Of a DNA stretch of 64,000 bases, positions 44,683 through 54,658 are shown piece by piece. Both the position numbers and the translations under genes were made by a program. The stretch is taken from assembly GCA_030149815.1 (NCBI GenBank), contig JASLHI010000019.1:1-64000 (forward strand). Direction: 5' to 3'. Source of the DNA: Aquirhabdus sp. (GTDB lineage: Bacteria; Pseudomonadota; Gammaproteobacteria; Pseudomonadales; Moraxellaceae). A model generated the notes under the pieces. It did not search any database, was not told the origin of the DNA, and worked only from the letters and a program-made list of their open reading frames with translations. Position 1 is the first letter of the stretch; each line of letters opens with the position of its first letter.

Positions 44683-45318
44683 ATGCTTCACCAAACATTT
44701 GCAGATCGTATGATTGGCGCATTTGACCAAGCACTGCGAACCGTGGTGCCAAATACAACACAAGCCGATCGTGCTCTGCCTGGCGCACAAGCAGAAAGCT
44801 CACTCAACGTTCGTGATGCGCGACATGTTGCAGGGCTCATGCGTGTAAACCATAGTGGTGAAGTTGCGGCTCAAGCACTTTATAATGGTCAAGCACTGAC
44901 GGCTAAATTGCCACATGTCCGTGATTCGATGCAACAAGCAGCACGCGAAGAACAAGATCACTTAGCTTGGTGCGAAGAACGCCTTAAAGAACTAGATAGT
45001 CATACCAGCTTATTAAATCCACTCTGGTACGCCATGTCATTTGGTATTGGTGCGATTGCAGGACTGGCGGGGGATCAATATAGCTTAGGTTTCGTTGCGG
45101 AAACTGAGCGACAAGTTAGTCTACATTTAGATGAGCATTTACGAGCGCTGCCAGAAAATGATGATCGTAGTCGCGCAATTTTGCAGCAGATGCACAAAGA
45201 TGAACTACATCATCGAGATCAAGCCATTGAAGCTGGCGCACAAGAGCTACCCGAATCTGTCAAAGCCTTGATGGGTATAGTTTCTAAAGTCATGACCAAA
45301 AGTAGCTATTTTGTTTAA
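44683..45318 (+). CDS. coq7: Coq7-type 5-demethoxyubiquinol hydroxylase
   Basis: A 211-residue di-iron protein replacing UbiF in ubiquinone synthesis. Iron ligands appear in the repeated E-x-x-H motifs (NHSGEVAAQ with Glu, then EEQDHLAWC, then ERQVSLHLDEH and KDELHHRDQA). ATG 44683 has GGAG 8 bases upstream. Coq7 rather than UbiF is typical of Acinetobacter, Pseudomonas and relatives. It is 49 bases after the MFS gene and may be co-transcribed. Confidence 0.95.
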   Translation: MLHQTFADRMIGAFDQALRTVVPNTTQADRALPGAQAESSLNVRDARHVAGLMRVNHSGEVAAQALYNGQALTAKLPHVRDSMQQAAREEQDHLAWCEERLKELDSHTSLLNPLWYAMSFGIGAIAGLAGDQYSLGFVAETERQVSLHLDEHLRALPENDDRSRAILQQMHKDELHHRDQAIEAGAQELPESVKALMGIVSKVMTKSSYFV

Positions 45319-45400
45319 ACGGCGATTAGCAGATTCAAAAAGATCTAGCTTAAGCACAAAAGGAACGGAAAAATCCCATATTTAAACTGAGCATGAAGCC

Positions 45401-46045
45401 ATGAAAAGATCTCTGCACCTACTCATGATTAGCGTCTTATCAATTATTGTGAGTGGGTGCTTAACATCTGAATTATATAAATTAAAAAAAGAAAGTTTTA
45501 ATGAAGAACTGAGCGGCTTTCTCATTACCCAAGATCAAAAACAAGTCGTCTTGGTGGGTCAACACTACCACTATATTTTTCCGATGGATAACGATCTGAA
45601 AAGTATTCTGCAGTGGCCTAATCGATCTAAACTCAGAGCAACCCATTTAAATTTTGTCATCAGTAAAAATAATATGATTAACGGGACATATTTGCTCAAA
45701 AATGAAAATCCGTTATCTGATGACGATAAGGCATTGTTACTGGCGAATCACTTTAAGGTTAGAAAGAATGGTGATTATTATTATGTCGGAAAACTATCTC
45801 AGGGTACGGTCTACGAATCAGGGAACTTTAAACTACCTGACGCACAATCCTTTAAAAGACCTTATTATCTAAACATTTCTTATGATTATGCAACGACTGG
45901 TCAAACACTAACTAAAATACTCGTCACACCTTTAGCAGTTGCTGCTGACGGTATTGATACGGTTGTTGGCACGATTATCGCTGTGCCACTTGGAATTGCT
46001 TTTGCAAGTAGTAGCGCAAATGATGAGCATCAGAACACTCATTAA
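45401..46045 (+). CDS. hypothetical lipoprotein
   Basis: A 214-residue protein. The signal MKRSLHLLMISVLSIIVSGC has a lipobox VSGC with Cys20 and Leu-Thr after it, so it is likely outer-membrane sorted. The mature part has a beta-rich domain and a C-terminal hydrophobic segment near 180-205 (LAVAADGIDTVVGTIIAVPLGIAFA). I recognise no family; uncharacterised lipoproteins of this form occur in Acinetobacter relatives. It is 82 bases after coq7 and converges on folK. Confidence 0.7.
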   Translation: MKRSLHLLMISVLSIIVSGCLTSELYKLKKESFNEELSGFLITQDQKQVVLVGQHYHYIFPMDNDLKSILQWPNRSKLRATHLNFVISKNNMINGTYLLKNENPLSDDDKALLLANHFKVRKNGDYYYVGKLSQGTVYESGNFKLPDAQSFKRPYYLNISYDYATTGQTLTKILVTPLAVAADGIDTVVGTIIAVPLGIAFASSSANDEHQNTH

Positions 46046-46066
46046 GTCCGTTAAATAGATAAAAAC

Positions 46067-46468
46067 TTATAGCTGAATAAGACTTACCACTCTCTCGAAT
46101 TCAGCCCAAATTTCCTTCATGGGTACAATCACATCCATTGGTAATGGCAATCGTTGCTGATCAAATATCGCACCCTGCCCCACAACTTCCCAAGCAATTA
46201 AATCAATATCTAAACGAATCACACTCGACTTACGAATGCGACCTGCGGCATCTTCTAATTGATAAATAGTCTTACGAATATCGTCAACTGTTCGCGAAGA
46301 ATCTAGGCGAATAGCCATATTAATGTAATCCACACCAACGCCTGAACGTGGAGGGAATTCATATCGAGATGAACAAAACACCTCACCTAGTTTTACAAGT
46401 TCAACACAAGCAAAATCCAGAGAGGATTCAGGTTGATCATTACTGCCCAGAGCTAGCCAATAACGCAT
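46067..46468 (-). CDS. folK: small HPPK-like protein (6-hydroxymethyl-dihydropterin pyrophosphokinase family)
   Basis: A 133-residue protein with the HPPK fold marks: LALGSN at the start, DYINMAIRL, GRIRK and RLDIDLIAW, whose two Asp bind Mg-ATP. It is about 25 residues shorter than E. coli FolK and lacks much of the catalytic loop with the Trp before the RLDID motif (GPRTLDLD in E. coli, here SSVIRLDID). So activity is not certain. The start ATG 46468 (MRYWLAL) overlaps the end of folB by 29 bases. The pair folB-folK catalyses successive steps of folate synthesis in the usual case. A second, full-length FolK elsewhere in the genome is possible. Confidence 0.75.
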   Translation of the reverse strand: MRYWLALGSNDQPESSLDFACVELVKLGEVFCSSRYEFPPRSGVGVDYINMAIRLDSSRTVDDIRKTIYQLEDAAGRIRKSSVIRLDIDLIAWEVVGQGAIFDQQRLPLPMDVIVPMKEIWAEFERVVSLIQL

Positions 46469-46820
46469 GGCGCTCCCGTATAATTTCAATACCTACCGCC
46501 TGCGCGCCTTTGACCGCAAGGGGTTTCCTAACCTTGACTTGAATAGTATGCACAGTAGTAAAGTGATTTAAGATCATTGCTGCCAGTTTATTAGCAAGCG
46601 TTTCTAATAATTGCGGTTTCAATGATTTTGTTAAATCTGCCACCAACTCTGCGACAAGGGCATAGTTCACCGCATCCTGAATATCATCACTCACCGCAGC
46701 TGCACGCGTATCGACAGTCATCACGAGATCAATCAATACTGGCTGCTCAATTTGTCGTTCCCACTCAAAAATACCAATGACAGCATTCACGCGTAGACCT
46801 TCAATCAGGACTTTATCCAT
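46440..46820 (-). CDS. folB: dihydroneopterin aldolase
   Basis: A 126-residue FolB, converting dihydroneopterin to 6-hydroxymethyl-dihydropterin. The family motifs GIFEWERQIEQPV (with the Glu), DAVNYALVAE, LLETLANKLA and the lysine in KVRKPLAVKGA are present. ATG 46820 (MDKVLIEG) is preferred over the ATG at 46847. It runs into folK with a 29-base overlap. Confidence 0.93.
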   Translation of the reverse strand: MDKVLIEGLRVNAVIGIFEWERQIEQPVLIDLVMTVDTRAAAVSDDIQDAVNYALVAELVADLTKSLKPQLLETLANKLAAMILNHFTTVHTIQVKVRKPLAVKGAQAVGIEIIRERHALLASSGQ

Positions 46821-46884
46821 CACCCACCCTTTATGAAAAATGCTCACTCATGAACGACAGTCATTTAGATTCACTAAACTCAAA

Positions 46885-48192
46885 TTAATGAATCAATTTA
46901 GAAACAGGTTCTTCAGCAACCAATTGCAAACGCGCATCACCAAACAGATCCATATGTGGCGTCAACACCTGCATAAAACGATCAAAATAAAGCATTTGCT
47001 TCATCAGTAATGCAAAATCACTAGGGAAACGAATACCATGACGCTCGCCCACTTGAACCATATCCATCATCAACGTATTCAAATCACCCGTATCACCAGA
47101 AATGATTTTTTGCGGATCGGTCATGAGTAATGTTTTGAACATATTTTCGATGTCTTTTTCCAATACTTTAAGATCCACAGCAGTATTGGTCATGCCCATT
47201 TTGACCATGTTTTCAGCCATCAATGCATAATCGGTCGTTTGCAACGCTTGCATGAAGTTAATCGCAGATTGCCAAACTTCTGGTTTTAATTGACCAACAA
47301 TACCAAAATCAATAAAACCAACTCGCCCATCGGTCAACAGCATGAGATTGCCAGCATGTAAATCAGCATGGAAACTCTTACATAACATCAACGACGAAAA
47401 CCAAGTATTCATCGCAGTGATGAGTGCTTGTGATGGCTCTTTGGTATGTTTTCTCATTGCATCAATATCAGTCATCGGTACGCCATACAGACGCTCCATC
47501 GTCAGGACTGTACGTGTTGAGGCACGATGATACACTTTTGGTGCAACGACTTGAGTGTTATTGGTTGTTTTCAAAAATTCTTGAAAATCTTCAATATTTT
47601 TAGCTTCTTCGATAAAATCAACTTCGCGCACCATACGAATCTTGATTTCATTAACGATCGCCGCTAATGATGCAAACTTTAATTTCGGCATCGCACGTTC
47701 AAGCATCTTGGTCGCAAAATGCACAAAATTTAAATCAGTATAGAGAATTGTCTCGACACCTGGTTTTTGTACTTTAATCACAACATCTTCGCCTGTGACT
47801 AAAGTCGCTGCATGAACCTGAGCAATCGATGCAGATGCCAAACATTTTTGATCAATATGGCTAAAAATTTCAGTGAGTGGGCGATCAAACTCTTCAATCA
47901 GTTTCGCCTCAATTTCAGCAAAGGAAATCGGTGTTGTCTGATCTAAACAGGTTTGGAACTCCTCGACATAAGCACGAGGAAAAAGCGATGGTGAACTCGC
48001 AATAAACTGACCTAATTTAATATAGGTTGCGCCCAATTTTTCAAACGTCTCGCGCAGGAGTTGTGGCGCAGAAGGTTTATCTTGCGCATAACGGATTCCT
48101 GCAAACAGCATAACCAAAGTGGTCTCACCAATGCGGGCAAGACTTCGTAAACCATTTTCTAGTAAGTGTTTTTCTGGTGATTGTTCAGACAT
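46885..48192 (-). CDS. UbiB/AarF-family (ABC1) atypical kinase
   Basis: A 435-residue protein with the ABC1 fold. KLGQ at about 58-61 (the KxGQ motif), ASIAQVHAA (about 119-127, the Ala-rich loop), VIKVQKPG, HADLHAGNLM and IDFG are in order. UbiB proteins aid ubiquinone synthesis, probably as ATPases extracting lipids, and this one may be the UbiB homologue or one of the paralogues found in gammaproteobacteria. It lacks the two C-terminal membrane helices of E. coli UbiB, so it is more likely an AarF-like paralogue. It is co-oriented with folB, 65 bases apart. Confidence 0.85.
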   Translation of the reverse strand: MSEQSPEKHLLENGLRSLARIGETTLVMLFAGIRYAQDKPSAPQLLRETFEKLGATYIKLGQFIASSPSLFPRAYVEEFQTCLDQTTPISFAEIEAKLIEEFDRPLTEIFSHIDQKCLASASIAQVHAATLVTGEDVVIKVQKPGVETILYTDLNFVHFATKMLERAMPKLKFASLAAIVNEIKIRMVREVDFIEEAKNIEDFQEFLKTTNNTQVVAPKVYHRASTRTVLTMERLYGVPMTDIDAMRKHTKEPSQALITAMNTWFSSLMLCKSFHADLHAGNLMLLTDGRVGFIDFGIVGQLKPEVWQSAINFMQALQTTDYALMAENMVKMGMTNTAVDLKVLEKDIENMFKTLLMTDPQKIISGDTGDLNTLMMDMVQVGERHGIRFPSDFALLMKQMLYFDRFMQVLTPHMDLFGDARLQLVAEEPVSKLIH

Positions 48193-48306
48193 TCACATAA
48201 TTCCTAAAACTAAAAGTTTCTAAAGCATAAAATAATAAAGTACAACTCAAATATTCACATGATCAAATAACTTAATAACTTACGATGACAGATCAGCTCA
48301 ACTCTT

Positions 48307-49056
48307 TCATTTTTCTTTACAGCATACAGGACAATATGGATCTTTTTGATAACGAATCTGGCGCTGATTGAAACTCAAACCATCCCACAGCAACAGACGC
48401 TCAGCCAAGCTCGTCACATTCATGCCCAAAAATAGCAATGCTGCATGCGCTTGCATACTTCCCATGACGGCTGTCGTCGTTGCGAGTACGCCCGTATCTG
48501 CGCAGCGCCGCGCATCTTCCTCATCAGGAATATCTTGGAACAAACAACGATAACATGCCTTATCAGGCAATATCAGTGTCATTTGTCCTTCAAAACCAAT
48601 TGCTGCTGCGGACAATAGCGGAATTTTAGCATCCACACACGCTTTATTTACGGCGTCTCGTGTCAAAAAGTTATCCGAACCATCGAGGACCAAATCAATA
48701 TCCATCAATAATGTGGACAAATTTTCTGTATTAACACGCTCTTGGATCGCATCAATCGTCATCCAAGGATTGATCTGAACTAAAGTATTTTTTGCGGCAA
48801 CAACTTTAGGCTGTCCAATATCATGAGATGTAAAAAGCGTTTGGCGCTGTAAATTACTCTCATCCACCGTATCAAAATCAACAATACGCAAAAAACCTAA
48901 ACCAGCACGAGCGAAACTCATCGTGGCAGGACAACCTAACCCGCCCATACCAATCATCAATACGCGCGATATTGATAACTTTTGCTGTGCGTCGATATCC
49001 CATTCAGGTAATAATATCTGACGACTAAAGCGTAGAAGTTGTTCGTCATTTAACAT
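48307..49056 (-). CDS. moeB: ThiF/MoeB/HesA-type adenylyltransferase
   Basis: A 249-residue E1-like enzyme that adenylates the C-terminal Gly-Gly of a sulfur carrier protein (MoaD or ThiS). The nucleotide loop is GMGGLGCPAT (about 36-45). DGSDNFLTRDAVN is the Mg/ATP site. Two zinc CxxC pairs are CYRC and CPVC. MoeB and ThiF cannot be separated by sequence alone. Its start overlaps the end of prmC by 7 bases, so it is the third gene of prfA-prmC-moeB, an order seen in other gammaproteobacteria. Confidence 0.9.
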   Translation of the reverse strand: MLNDEQLLRFSRQILLPEWDIDAQQKLSISRVLMIGMGGLGCPATMSFARAGLGFLRIVDFDTVDESNLQRQTLFTSHDIGQPKVVAAKNTLVQINPWMTIDAIQERVNTENLSTLLMDIDLVLDGSDNFLTRDAVNKACVDAKIPLLSAAAIGFEGQMTLILPDKACYRCLFQDIPDEEDARRCADTGVLATTTAVMGSMQAHAALLFLGMNVTSLAERLLLWDGLSFNQRQIRYQKDPYCPVCCKEK

Positions 49057-49958
49057 TTTGCTGACTCAACTTCACGCACAGCATTTTTACGCCCAAGTGT
49101 GACGCGATCATTACCGCCATAATCTTTGACCGTACGCACATCATTTAAACCTGCAAGAAGCATTAACTCTCGAACTTTTTGCCCTTGATCGTACCCATGT
49201 TCCAGCACCAAGAATCCATCAGCATTCAAATGATCTAATGCTTGATTGATAATTATCTTCAAATCACTCAATCCGTGTTCTTGTGCAACCAATGCGGTAA
49301 TCGGCTCATGCGTTAAATCTGCCAAATGCGCATCACTAGGATCAATATAAGGTGGATTACTCACGATCAAATCAAACGTTTCAGATTCAGGCAGAGCATC
49401 AAACCAACTACCATGCAAAAAACGTACATGATTTAAACCATGAATTTGCGCATTTTCTCTAGCAACGGCTAATGCACCATTCGAATAATCTGTTGCTGTG
49501 ACCTGCCACAATGGACACTCTCTCGCCAAAGACAATGCAATTGCACCTGTCCCTGTCCCCATATCGATGACTTTCAGTGCTTTATTCTTCGGTAAAATCT
49601 CTAAAATTGTGATCACCACAATTTCAGTATCTGGACGAGGAATTAACGTATCGGCTGTCACTTTCAACTCTAGTGTCCAAAACGCTTGCGTACCCAACAC
49701 ATAAGCAAGCGGTGTTCCCAATTGAAGCTGTTTTTTTAAATCTAAAAATCGATGAGTTTGCTCAATAGTTAACTGAAAATCAAAATAAGTTCTGATAAAT
49801 GTATAATTCTTATTTAATACAAACATTAATAATTGAATCAATTCACGTGTATCTAGCGACACATTTGTTTCATATAACCTATTCACTTGAATATCAGAAT
49901 CAATCTGCAAAGCCTGAGCAATCGTCAGAGCCTCCGCGCTTTGCATTTGATTGGTCAT
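49050..49958 (-). CDS. prmC: release factor glutamine methyltransferase
   Basis: A 302-residue SAM enzyme methylating the Gln of the GGQ motif of RF1 and RF2. Motif I is DMGTGTGAIALSLA, and the catalytic NPPY is in SNPPYIDP. The N-terminal helical region (1-85) binds the release factor. It follows prfA, its substrate gene, by 3 bases. The C-terminal tail after KDYGGNDRVTLGR is some 12 residues beyond the usual end. Confidence 0.95.
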   Translation of the reverse strand: MTNQMQSAEALTIAQALQIDSDIQVNRLYETNVSLDTRELIQLLMFVLNKNYTFIRTYFDFQLTIEQTHRFLDLKKQLQLGTPLAYVLGTQAFWTLELKVTADTLIPRPDTEIVVITILEILPKNKALKVIDMGTGTGAIALSLARECPLWQVTATDYSNGALAVARENAQIHGLNHVRFLHGSWFDALPESETFDLIVSNPPYIDPSDAHLADLTHEPITALVAQEHGLSDLKIIINQALDHLNADGFLVLEHGYDQGQKVRELMLLAGLNDVRTVKDYGGNDRVTLGRKNAVREVESAKC

Positions 49959-49961
49959 CTG

Positions 49962-51062
49962 TTAACCGCCATTTTCTTGGGCAAGCAATGCCAGCTGATC
50001 GGCTTGATGCTCTCGATGTAAGGCGTCTAGCAACTCATTTAAATCACCCTGCATAACCGCATCAAGCTTATAAAGTGTCAGATTAATACGATGATCCGTC
50101 ATACGACCTTGCGGAAAATTGTAGGTACGAATACGTTCTGAACGATCACCTGTTCCCACCAAATCACGACGCATGCTAGCTGTTGCCGCATCTGCAACAT
50201 CACGCTTTGCTTGTTCTAGTCGCGCAGCAAGCCATGACATCGCCCGCGCTTTATTTTTATGCTGACTACGCTCTTCTTGACACTCAACCACTGTTCCTGT
50301 CGGAATATGTGTAATCCGCACTGCAGAATCAGTTTTATTAATATGCTGACCACCCGCACCGCTTGCACGATAAGTATCAATCCGCAGATCCGCAGGATTA
50401 ATCTCAACCGTATGATCAGTATCCACCTCAGGCAGAATTGCAACCGTACACGCAGAAGTATGAACACGGCCTTGAGTTTCAGTCGTCGGCACACGTTGTA
50501 CACGGTGTGCACCACTCTCAAACTTCAAACGACCATACACACCATCGCCTTCGATACGTGCAATAACCTCTTTATAGCCACCATGCTCACCATGGCTTTC
50601 AGAAAGAACTTCTAAGCTCCAACGCATTTTCTCAGCAAATCGGGAATACATTCGAAATAAATCACCTGAGAAAATCGCCGCTTCATCTCCACCAGTTCCA
50701 GCACGAATCTCCAGAAATGCAGAGTTCTGATCACTTGGATCTTTTGGAATCATGAGGATATTGAGTTCATTGGTATAATCAATTATGCGCGCTTCTGCTT
50801 CGCGCTTTTCTTCATCCGCCATCTCGCGCATGTCTTTATCGCTGCTAGGATCTTTAATCAAATCAACAGCAGTTTGAATATCTGCTTCCGCTTGAATAAA
50901 TAACCCCCAGACCCGTACCAACTCCTCTAAATCACGATGTTCACGCGATAATGCACGGAAGCGTTCATTATCACTAATAACGCTACTATCGGACAGTAAA
51001 GCATTTAACTCTTCAAAACGATCGGTCAGTTGGTCTAAACGTAAGCGAAGCGACGGCTTCAT
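49962..51062 (-). CDS. prfA: peptide chain release factor 1
   Basis: A 366-residue RF1. The peptidyl-tRNA hydrolysis motif GGQ is at 237-239 and the stop-codon recognition PxT motif is PTT at 192-194 (HRVQRVPTTETQG). These define RF1 (UAG/UAA) rather than RF2. It is the first gene of the prfA-prmC-moeB operon. Gln239 is the target of PrmC. Confidence 0.97.
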   Translation of the reverse strand: MKPSLRLRLDQLTDRFEELNALLSDSSVISDNERFRALSREHRDLEELVRVWGLFIQAEADIQTAVDLIKDPSSDKDMREMADEEKREAEARIIDYTNELNILMIPKDPSDQNSAFLEIRAGTGGDEAAIFSGDLFRMYSRFAEKMRWSLEVLSESHGEHGGYKEVIARIEGDGVYGRLKFESGAHRVQRVPTTETQGRVHTSACTVAILPEVDTDHTVEINPADLRIDTYRASGAGGQHINKTDSAVRITHIPTGTVVECQEERSQHKNKARAMSWLAARLEQAKRDVADAATASMRRDLVGTGDRSERIRTYNFPQGRMTDHRINLTLYKLDAVMQGDLNELLDALHREHQADQLALLAQENGG

Positions 51063-51229
51063 GTGCGGGCATCCAAATCAGTCTAAAAACATTAATAAAA
51101 CACTAACCCTGCCAAATAAAGTTATAAGCCGAGAACTTCATGTTGTATTAAAAAATATCAAGGGCACGTAGTTTGACAGCATCCGCGAATCGGTGCAAAT
51201 AAGCCTCGACATGTTTTATGAAAATAGGA

Positions 51230-52090
51230 CTAACCAATCCGTCGTTTTAAACCCTTAGTTTGAATAATCCGCGTTGCAATTTCTTCAACCGACATTTCAG
51301 AGATATTCAAACTTGGAATACCTTCACTGATATAAATTCCTTGAATCGCACGCAGTTCCATTTGGCACTGCTGAAAACTCGCATAACGACTACCCGCTTT
51401 GCGTTCATTCCGAATCGCAACCAAACGTTCAGGATCAATCATCAACCCGAATAGCTTATGACGATACTCTTTAAGTACTTTAGGAAGACGATTATCATCA
51501 AGATCATCTTCCGTAATTGGGTAGTTCGCTGCTCGAATCCCGAACTGAAGCGCCATATAGATACAAGTCGGCGTTTTACCTGAGCGAGAGACACCGATCA
51601 AAATAATATCAGCCATATCATATTGACGCGTTCTCGCACCATCATCATTATCTAATGCAAAATGAACAGCATCGATCCGAGACTTATAATCCTGCGAATC
51701 AACCATACCATGACAACTACCAACGATCGGTTCTGGAGGAACACCTAATTCACCAGAAATCTTACTCAAAATCCCTTCAAACACATCTAAATTGCATGCT
51801 GAAGCAGTATTAATAATATCTCGTAAAACAGGATCAACCAACGTATCAAAAACCAGAGGTTTTAACGCATCGTCTTGCGCGGCTTGGTTAATAATACCTA
51901 CCGCATCAAACGCACTGGCTTCATTATCAACATAAGGCAAGATCCGCATATCAAACTCGACCTGAGGAAATTGCGATAATAAAGAATGTCCCAGCGTCTC
52001 TGCCGTAATCGCAGTTCCATCAGAAATAAAAAAAACTGTTCGATGCTGTTTTGTGGACTCAGTAATATTTGACCTAGATGATTCGTTCAT
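51230..52090 (-). CDS. ppsR: PEP synthase regulatory protein (DUF299 kinase/phosphotransferase)
   Basis: A 286-residue bifunctional protein that inactivates phosphoenolpyruvate synthase by ADP-dependent phosphorylation and reactivates it by phosphorolysis. The P-loop is GVSRSGKTPT (about 155-164), and FFISDGTA near the start is the family signature. ATG 52090 is preferred over the TTG at 52102. The PpsA gene is not in the window, so it must lie elsewhere, although the two are often divergent neighbours. Confidence 0.9.
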   Translation of the reverse strand: MNESSRSNITESTKQHRTVFFISDGTAITAETLGHSLLSQFPQVEFDMRILPYVDNEASAFDAVGIINQAAQDDALKPLVFDTLVDPVLRDIINTASACNLDVFEGILSKISGELGVPPEPIVGSCHGMVDSQDYKSRIDAVHFALDNDDGARTRQYDMADIILIGVSRSGKTPTCIYMALQFGIRAANYPITEDDLDDNRLPKVLKEYRHKLFGLMIDPERLVAIRNERKAGSRYASFQQCQMELRAIQGIYISEGIPSLNISEMSVEEIATRIIQTKGLKRRIG

Positions 52091-52184
52091 AGCGGCAACC
52101 AACGTAAAGAGAACGCTACTATATCCCCAAGACCATAAAATTTTCTATGGTTATTCTTAAATACTTGAGCTGAATCATCATGAA

Positions 52185-52215
52185 ATAAAAAAGACCTCCA
52201 TAAAGGAAGTCTTTT
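52185..52215 (-). terminator. terminator of the CSLREA operon
   Basis: AAAAAGACTTCC, loop, GGAGGTCTTTTTT on the minus strand: a 10-bp stem with one mismatch and a T-run. It lies 44 bases after the stop at 52259. Confidence 0.8.
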
Positions 52216-52258
52216 TACTAAACTTAGATGATCTCACGCCTAGTCAGACGTTAGTAAC

Positions 52259-54658
52259 TCATTTCAGAAATGAAATACCATTTTGTCCTAAACGACGACG
52301 TAATACAACCAAAGCAACTAGACTCAATAGTGCACCTAATCCAACACTACCCCCACCAGCTTTGGTCTGGTCGGTTGTTGTTGCAGTGTTAGTGATCGTC
52401 ACTGTTGCAGAGTTAGAAGGCGATAAATCATAGTTCAGTACTTGATAAGTAAAACTATCATTGAACGGTGAATACAAATTGTCATTCACATACGTAATCG
52501 TACCGCCGTAACAAGTGTATTGAGTTCTATTCACATTATTATTCGCGCAAGGCTCTTCATACTGAGCAACAATATGACCTTGTGTCGGCTTTGTAGTAAT
52601 GATGATATTCGCAGGAATATTAGTCACAACACCATTCACGAGTCGATTATCAGAATAGAAAGCTGGTTTTGCAACAACGTTACCATTGATATTCACTGTA
52701 GGATAATTTGTACTTCCTATTGGACCATTACCATCATCATTTGCATGTGACAGTATATCTAATGGAATACTCGCAGTACCAAACGGCAACGTCACCGTAA
52801 AATTATTCGCTGTCGGGGCGATACTATTCACTGTAAAAGACGCTGTTCCTGTCGAAAAATTACTCGAATTTGCGTTCTCAGTGATCGTATATTTACAGCT
52901 ATCTATAGTTCCGCCTGGAGTAACGGTCCCGTCATTTCGACTAGCTAACAACTGCTTCATCACAGGATTCCATTCGCAATGAATATTACCTGAATCACTC
53001 CCTGTAATGGTGTATTTAGTCGAATCAGTCAATAAATCAATCGCGCTCGTATTTGAACTCGTTAAATTTTCTTGCGCATTATCATTGGATGTAACAGCCA
53101 TGACAACTTCACGATAACGATAGCTACTCTTATAAGCATCTAAATATGCTTTATTCTGAGCAATCAATTGAGCAGCCTGAGCAGCTGTGGTGCCCGTTGT
53201 GTTAACAACTGAATTCACAACAGTTGTATAAGAGACGTTTGCGCCACCTGTGTCGTAGTTTGCGGTTAAAATCGATAACTCAAGTGCACCAATATCACAA
53301 TAAATCGTCAAAAGTTGTGAGTTTGTATTCTGGATACCACTACCACGTGTCACGCCACGTTGATCATTAGCTCCACAACTAGATACTACCGCTCCTTTAT
53401 GGACTAACGGACCTCCAGATATTGGTAAATAGCCAGCTAAATCTGAGCTGCCATATAACCCTAATGGACTAACATAATCCGAAAGATGTTTGCTACTATC
53501 CGCATAAATATTCGTGTCTGTTGTTGATGTCGGATGGAGGCTACATTTACTTGTTGAAGCCGTTCCTGGATTACTGGTACTTGCAAATAAATTTACACCT
53601 GCAGCAGTACCCAATGGCGGCAAGCCAGTATTTGGATCATTTGCACCCTGATATTGACAATCAGCAGCATCATTAAAAGCAAGAATATTATTCGTTAAAC
53701 TCAAACCTGCAGAAATACCATAAAGCAGAGCTACTGGAGTATGATTTTCTGTAATAGTATTACTCACCAAAGCAAGTGTACTGGAACGCCCTAATCGAGT
53801 ATTGATATTACCTACCATACTGATTGCGCTACCCGAACCACTTGACGTTGTATTCTGAGCGATCGTAGAAGCTGTGATAGAGGTTGTAACCTGCCCACAA
53901 AAATCAAGAATTGTAGAGGTATTTGCTGAGCCATTATTGGTTACGCTCAGTTGAGAAAGCGTAAATGTCCGAACCGTTGGGATTAAGTTATCAAAGCAGC
54001 TCATTCCCAATACAGCACCTTGAGGGGCATTATTGCCCGTAAAAGACACTGCTGTGGCGGTCAAATTAGATAACGCACCTTCAATAAAAATCGCCCCACC
54101 TTGCAGAGCAGCTGTCGCATTATTGATTTGAACACGATTCAAATAAACAGTTCCACCCGCAAGAATTGCTCCTCCAAACCCAGAGTCACCCGTCGTCCCA
54201 TTTGCAGTACCACCACTCAAAATGATGTTTGAAAGGTTGATAGGGCTCAGACTAACTGACGTATTAAAAATACGAGAACCATTGGCTGCAACGATTTTTG
54301 TTGCGATGGGAAGACGAGCTGGCTCTACTCCCGTCAATGGGTCAACTGAGAAAGGATCAGATGCAGCATCACCTTGGATATTCATATCACCATTAACTAC
54401 TAACTCACCTTGGGTCAGAGTATAGGTACCTGCGGCTAATTGAATCGTATCCGTATAGTATTGTTGACCTGCAGCACAACCTCCAACCACAGTTTTAGTG
54501 GCACTTGCTTTAATTGCATCACGAAGAGAACAAACCCCTGAGTTACCGCTCACATCATCAAATGTTGTCACAGTAATTGTTGTAGCATGAGCAAAATTCA
54601 AACTAGCAAATACTGAAAACACTAAAGGCATTGCATATAAAGAAATACGACGGATCAT
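52259..54658 (-). CDS. exported CSLREA/right-handed beta-helix protein with GlyGly-CTERM tail (second gene)
   Basis: A 799-residue protein with a signal peptide cleaved after FAHA (about residue 25). CSLRDAI at about 43-49 is the CSLREA N-terminal domain. A repetitive beta-helix with Asn/Ser/Thr-rich turns occupies about 60-455, ending in CDIGALEL, seen in choice-of-anchor Q proteins. Ig/cadherin-like units follow. The C-terminus has a Gly-rich stretch (AGGGSVGLGALLS), a hydrophobic helix and RRRLG, which is the GlyGly-CTERM sorting signal cut by rhombosortase in organisms with type II secretion. It begins four bases inside the upstream paralogue (ATGA overlap) after AGGAGG. Function unknown; surface display or adhesion is plausible. 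Confidence 0.75.
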   Translation of the reverse strand: MIRRISLYAMPLVFSVFASLNFAHATTITVTTFDDVSGNSGVCSLRDAIKASATKTVVGGCAAGQQYYTDTIQLAAGTYTLTQGELVVNGDMNIQGDAASDPFSVDPLTGVEPARLPIATKIVAANGSRIFNTSVSLSPINLSNIILSGGTANGTTGDSGFGGAILAGGTVYLNRVQINNATAALQGGAIFIEGALSNLTATAVSFTGNNAPQGAVLGMSCFDNLIPTVRTFTLSQLSVTNNGSANTSTILDFCGQVTTSITASTIAQNTTSSGSGSAISMVGNINTRLGRSSTLALVSNTITENHTPVALLYGISAGLSLTNNILAFNDAADCQYQGANDPNTGLPPLGTAAGVNLFASTSNPGTASTSKCSLHPTSTTDTNIYADSSKHLSDYVSPLGLYGSSDLAGYLPISGGPLVHKGAVVSSCGANDQRGVTRGSGIQNTNSQLLTIYCDIGALELSILTANYDTGGANVSYTTVVNSVVNTTGTTAAQAAQLIAQNKAYLDAYKSSYRYREVVMAVTSNDNAQENLTSSNTSAIDLLTDSTKYTITGSDSGNIHCEWNPVMKQLLASRNDGTVTPGGTIDSCKYTITENANSSNFSTGTASFTVNSIAPTANNFTVTLPFGTASIPLDILSHANDDGNGPIGSTNYPTVNINGNVVAKPAFYSDNRLVNGVVTNIPANIIITTKPTQGHIVAQYEEPCANNNVNRTQYTCYGGTITYVNDNLYSPFNDSFTYQVLNYDLSPSNSATVTITNTATTTDQTKAGGGSVGLGALLSLVALVVLRRRLGQNGISFLK

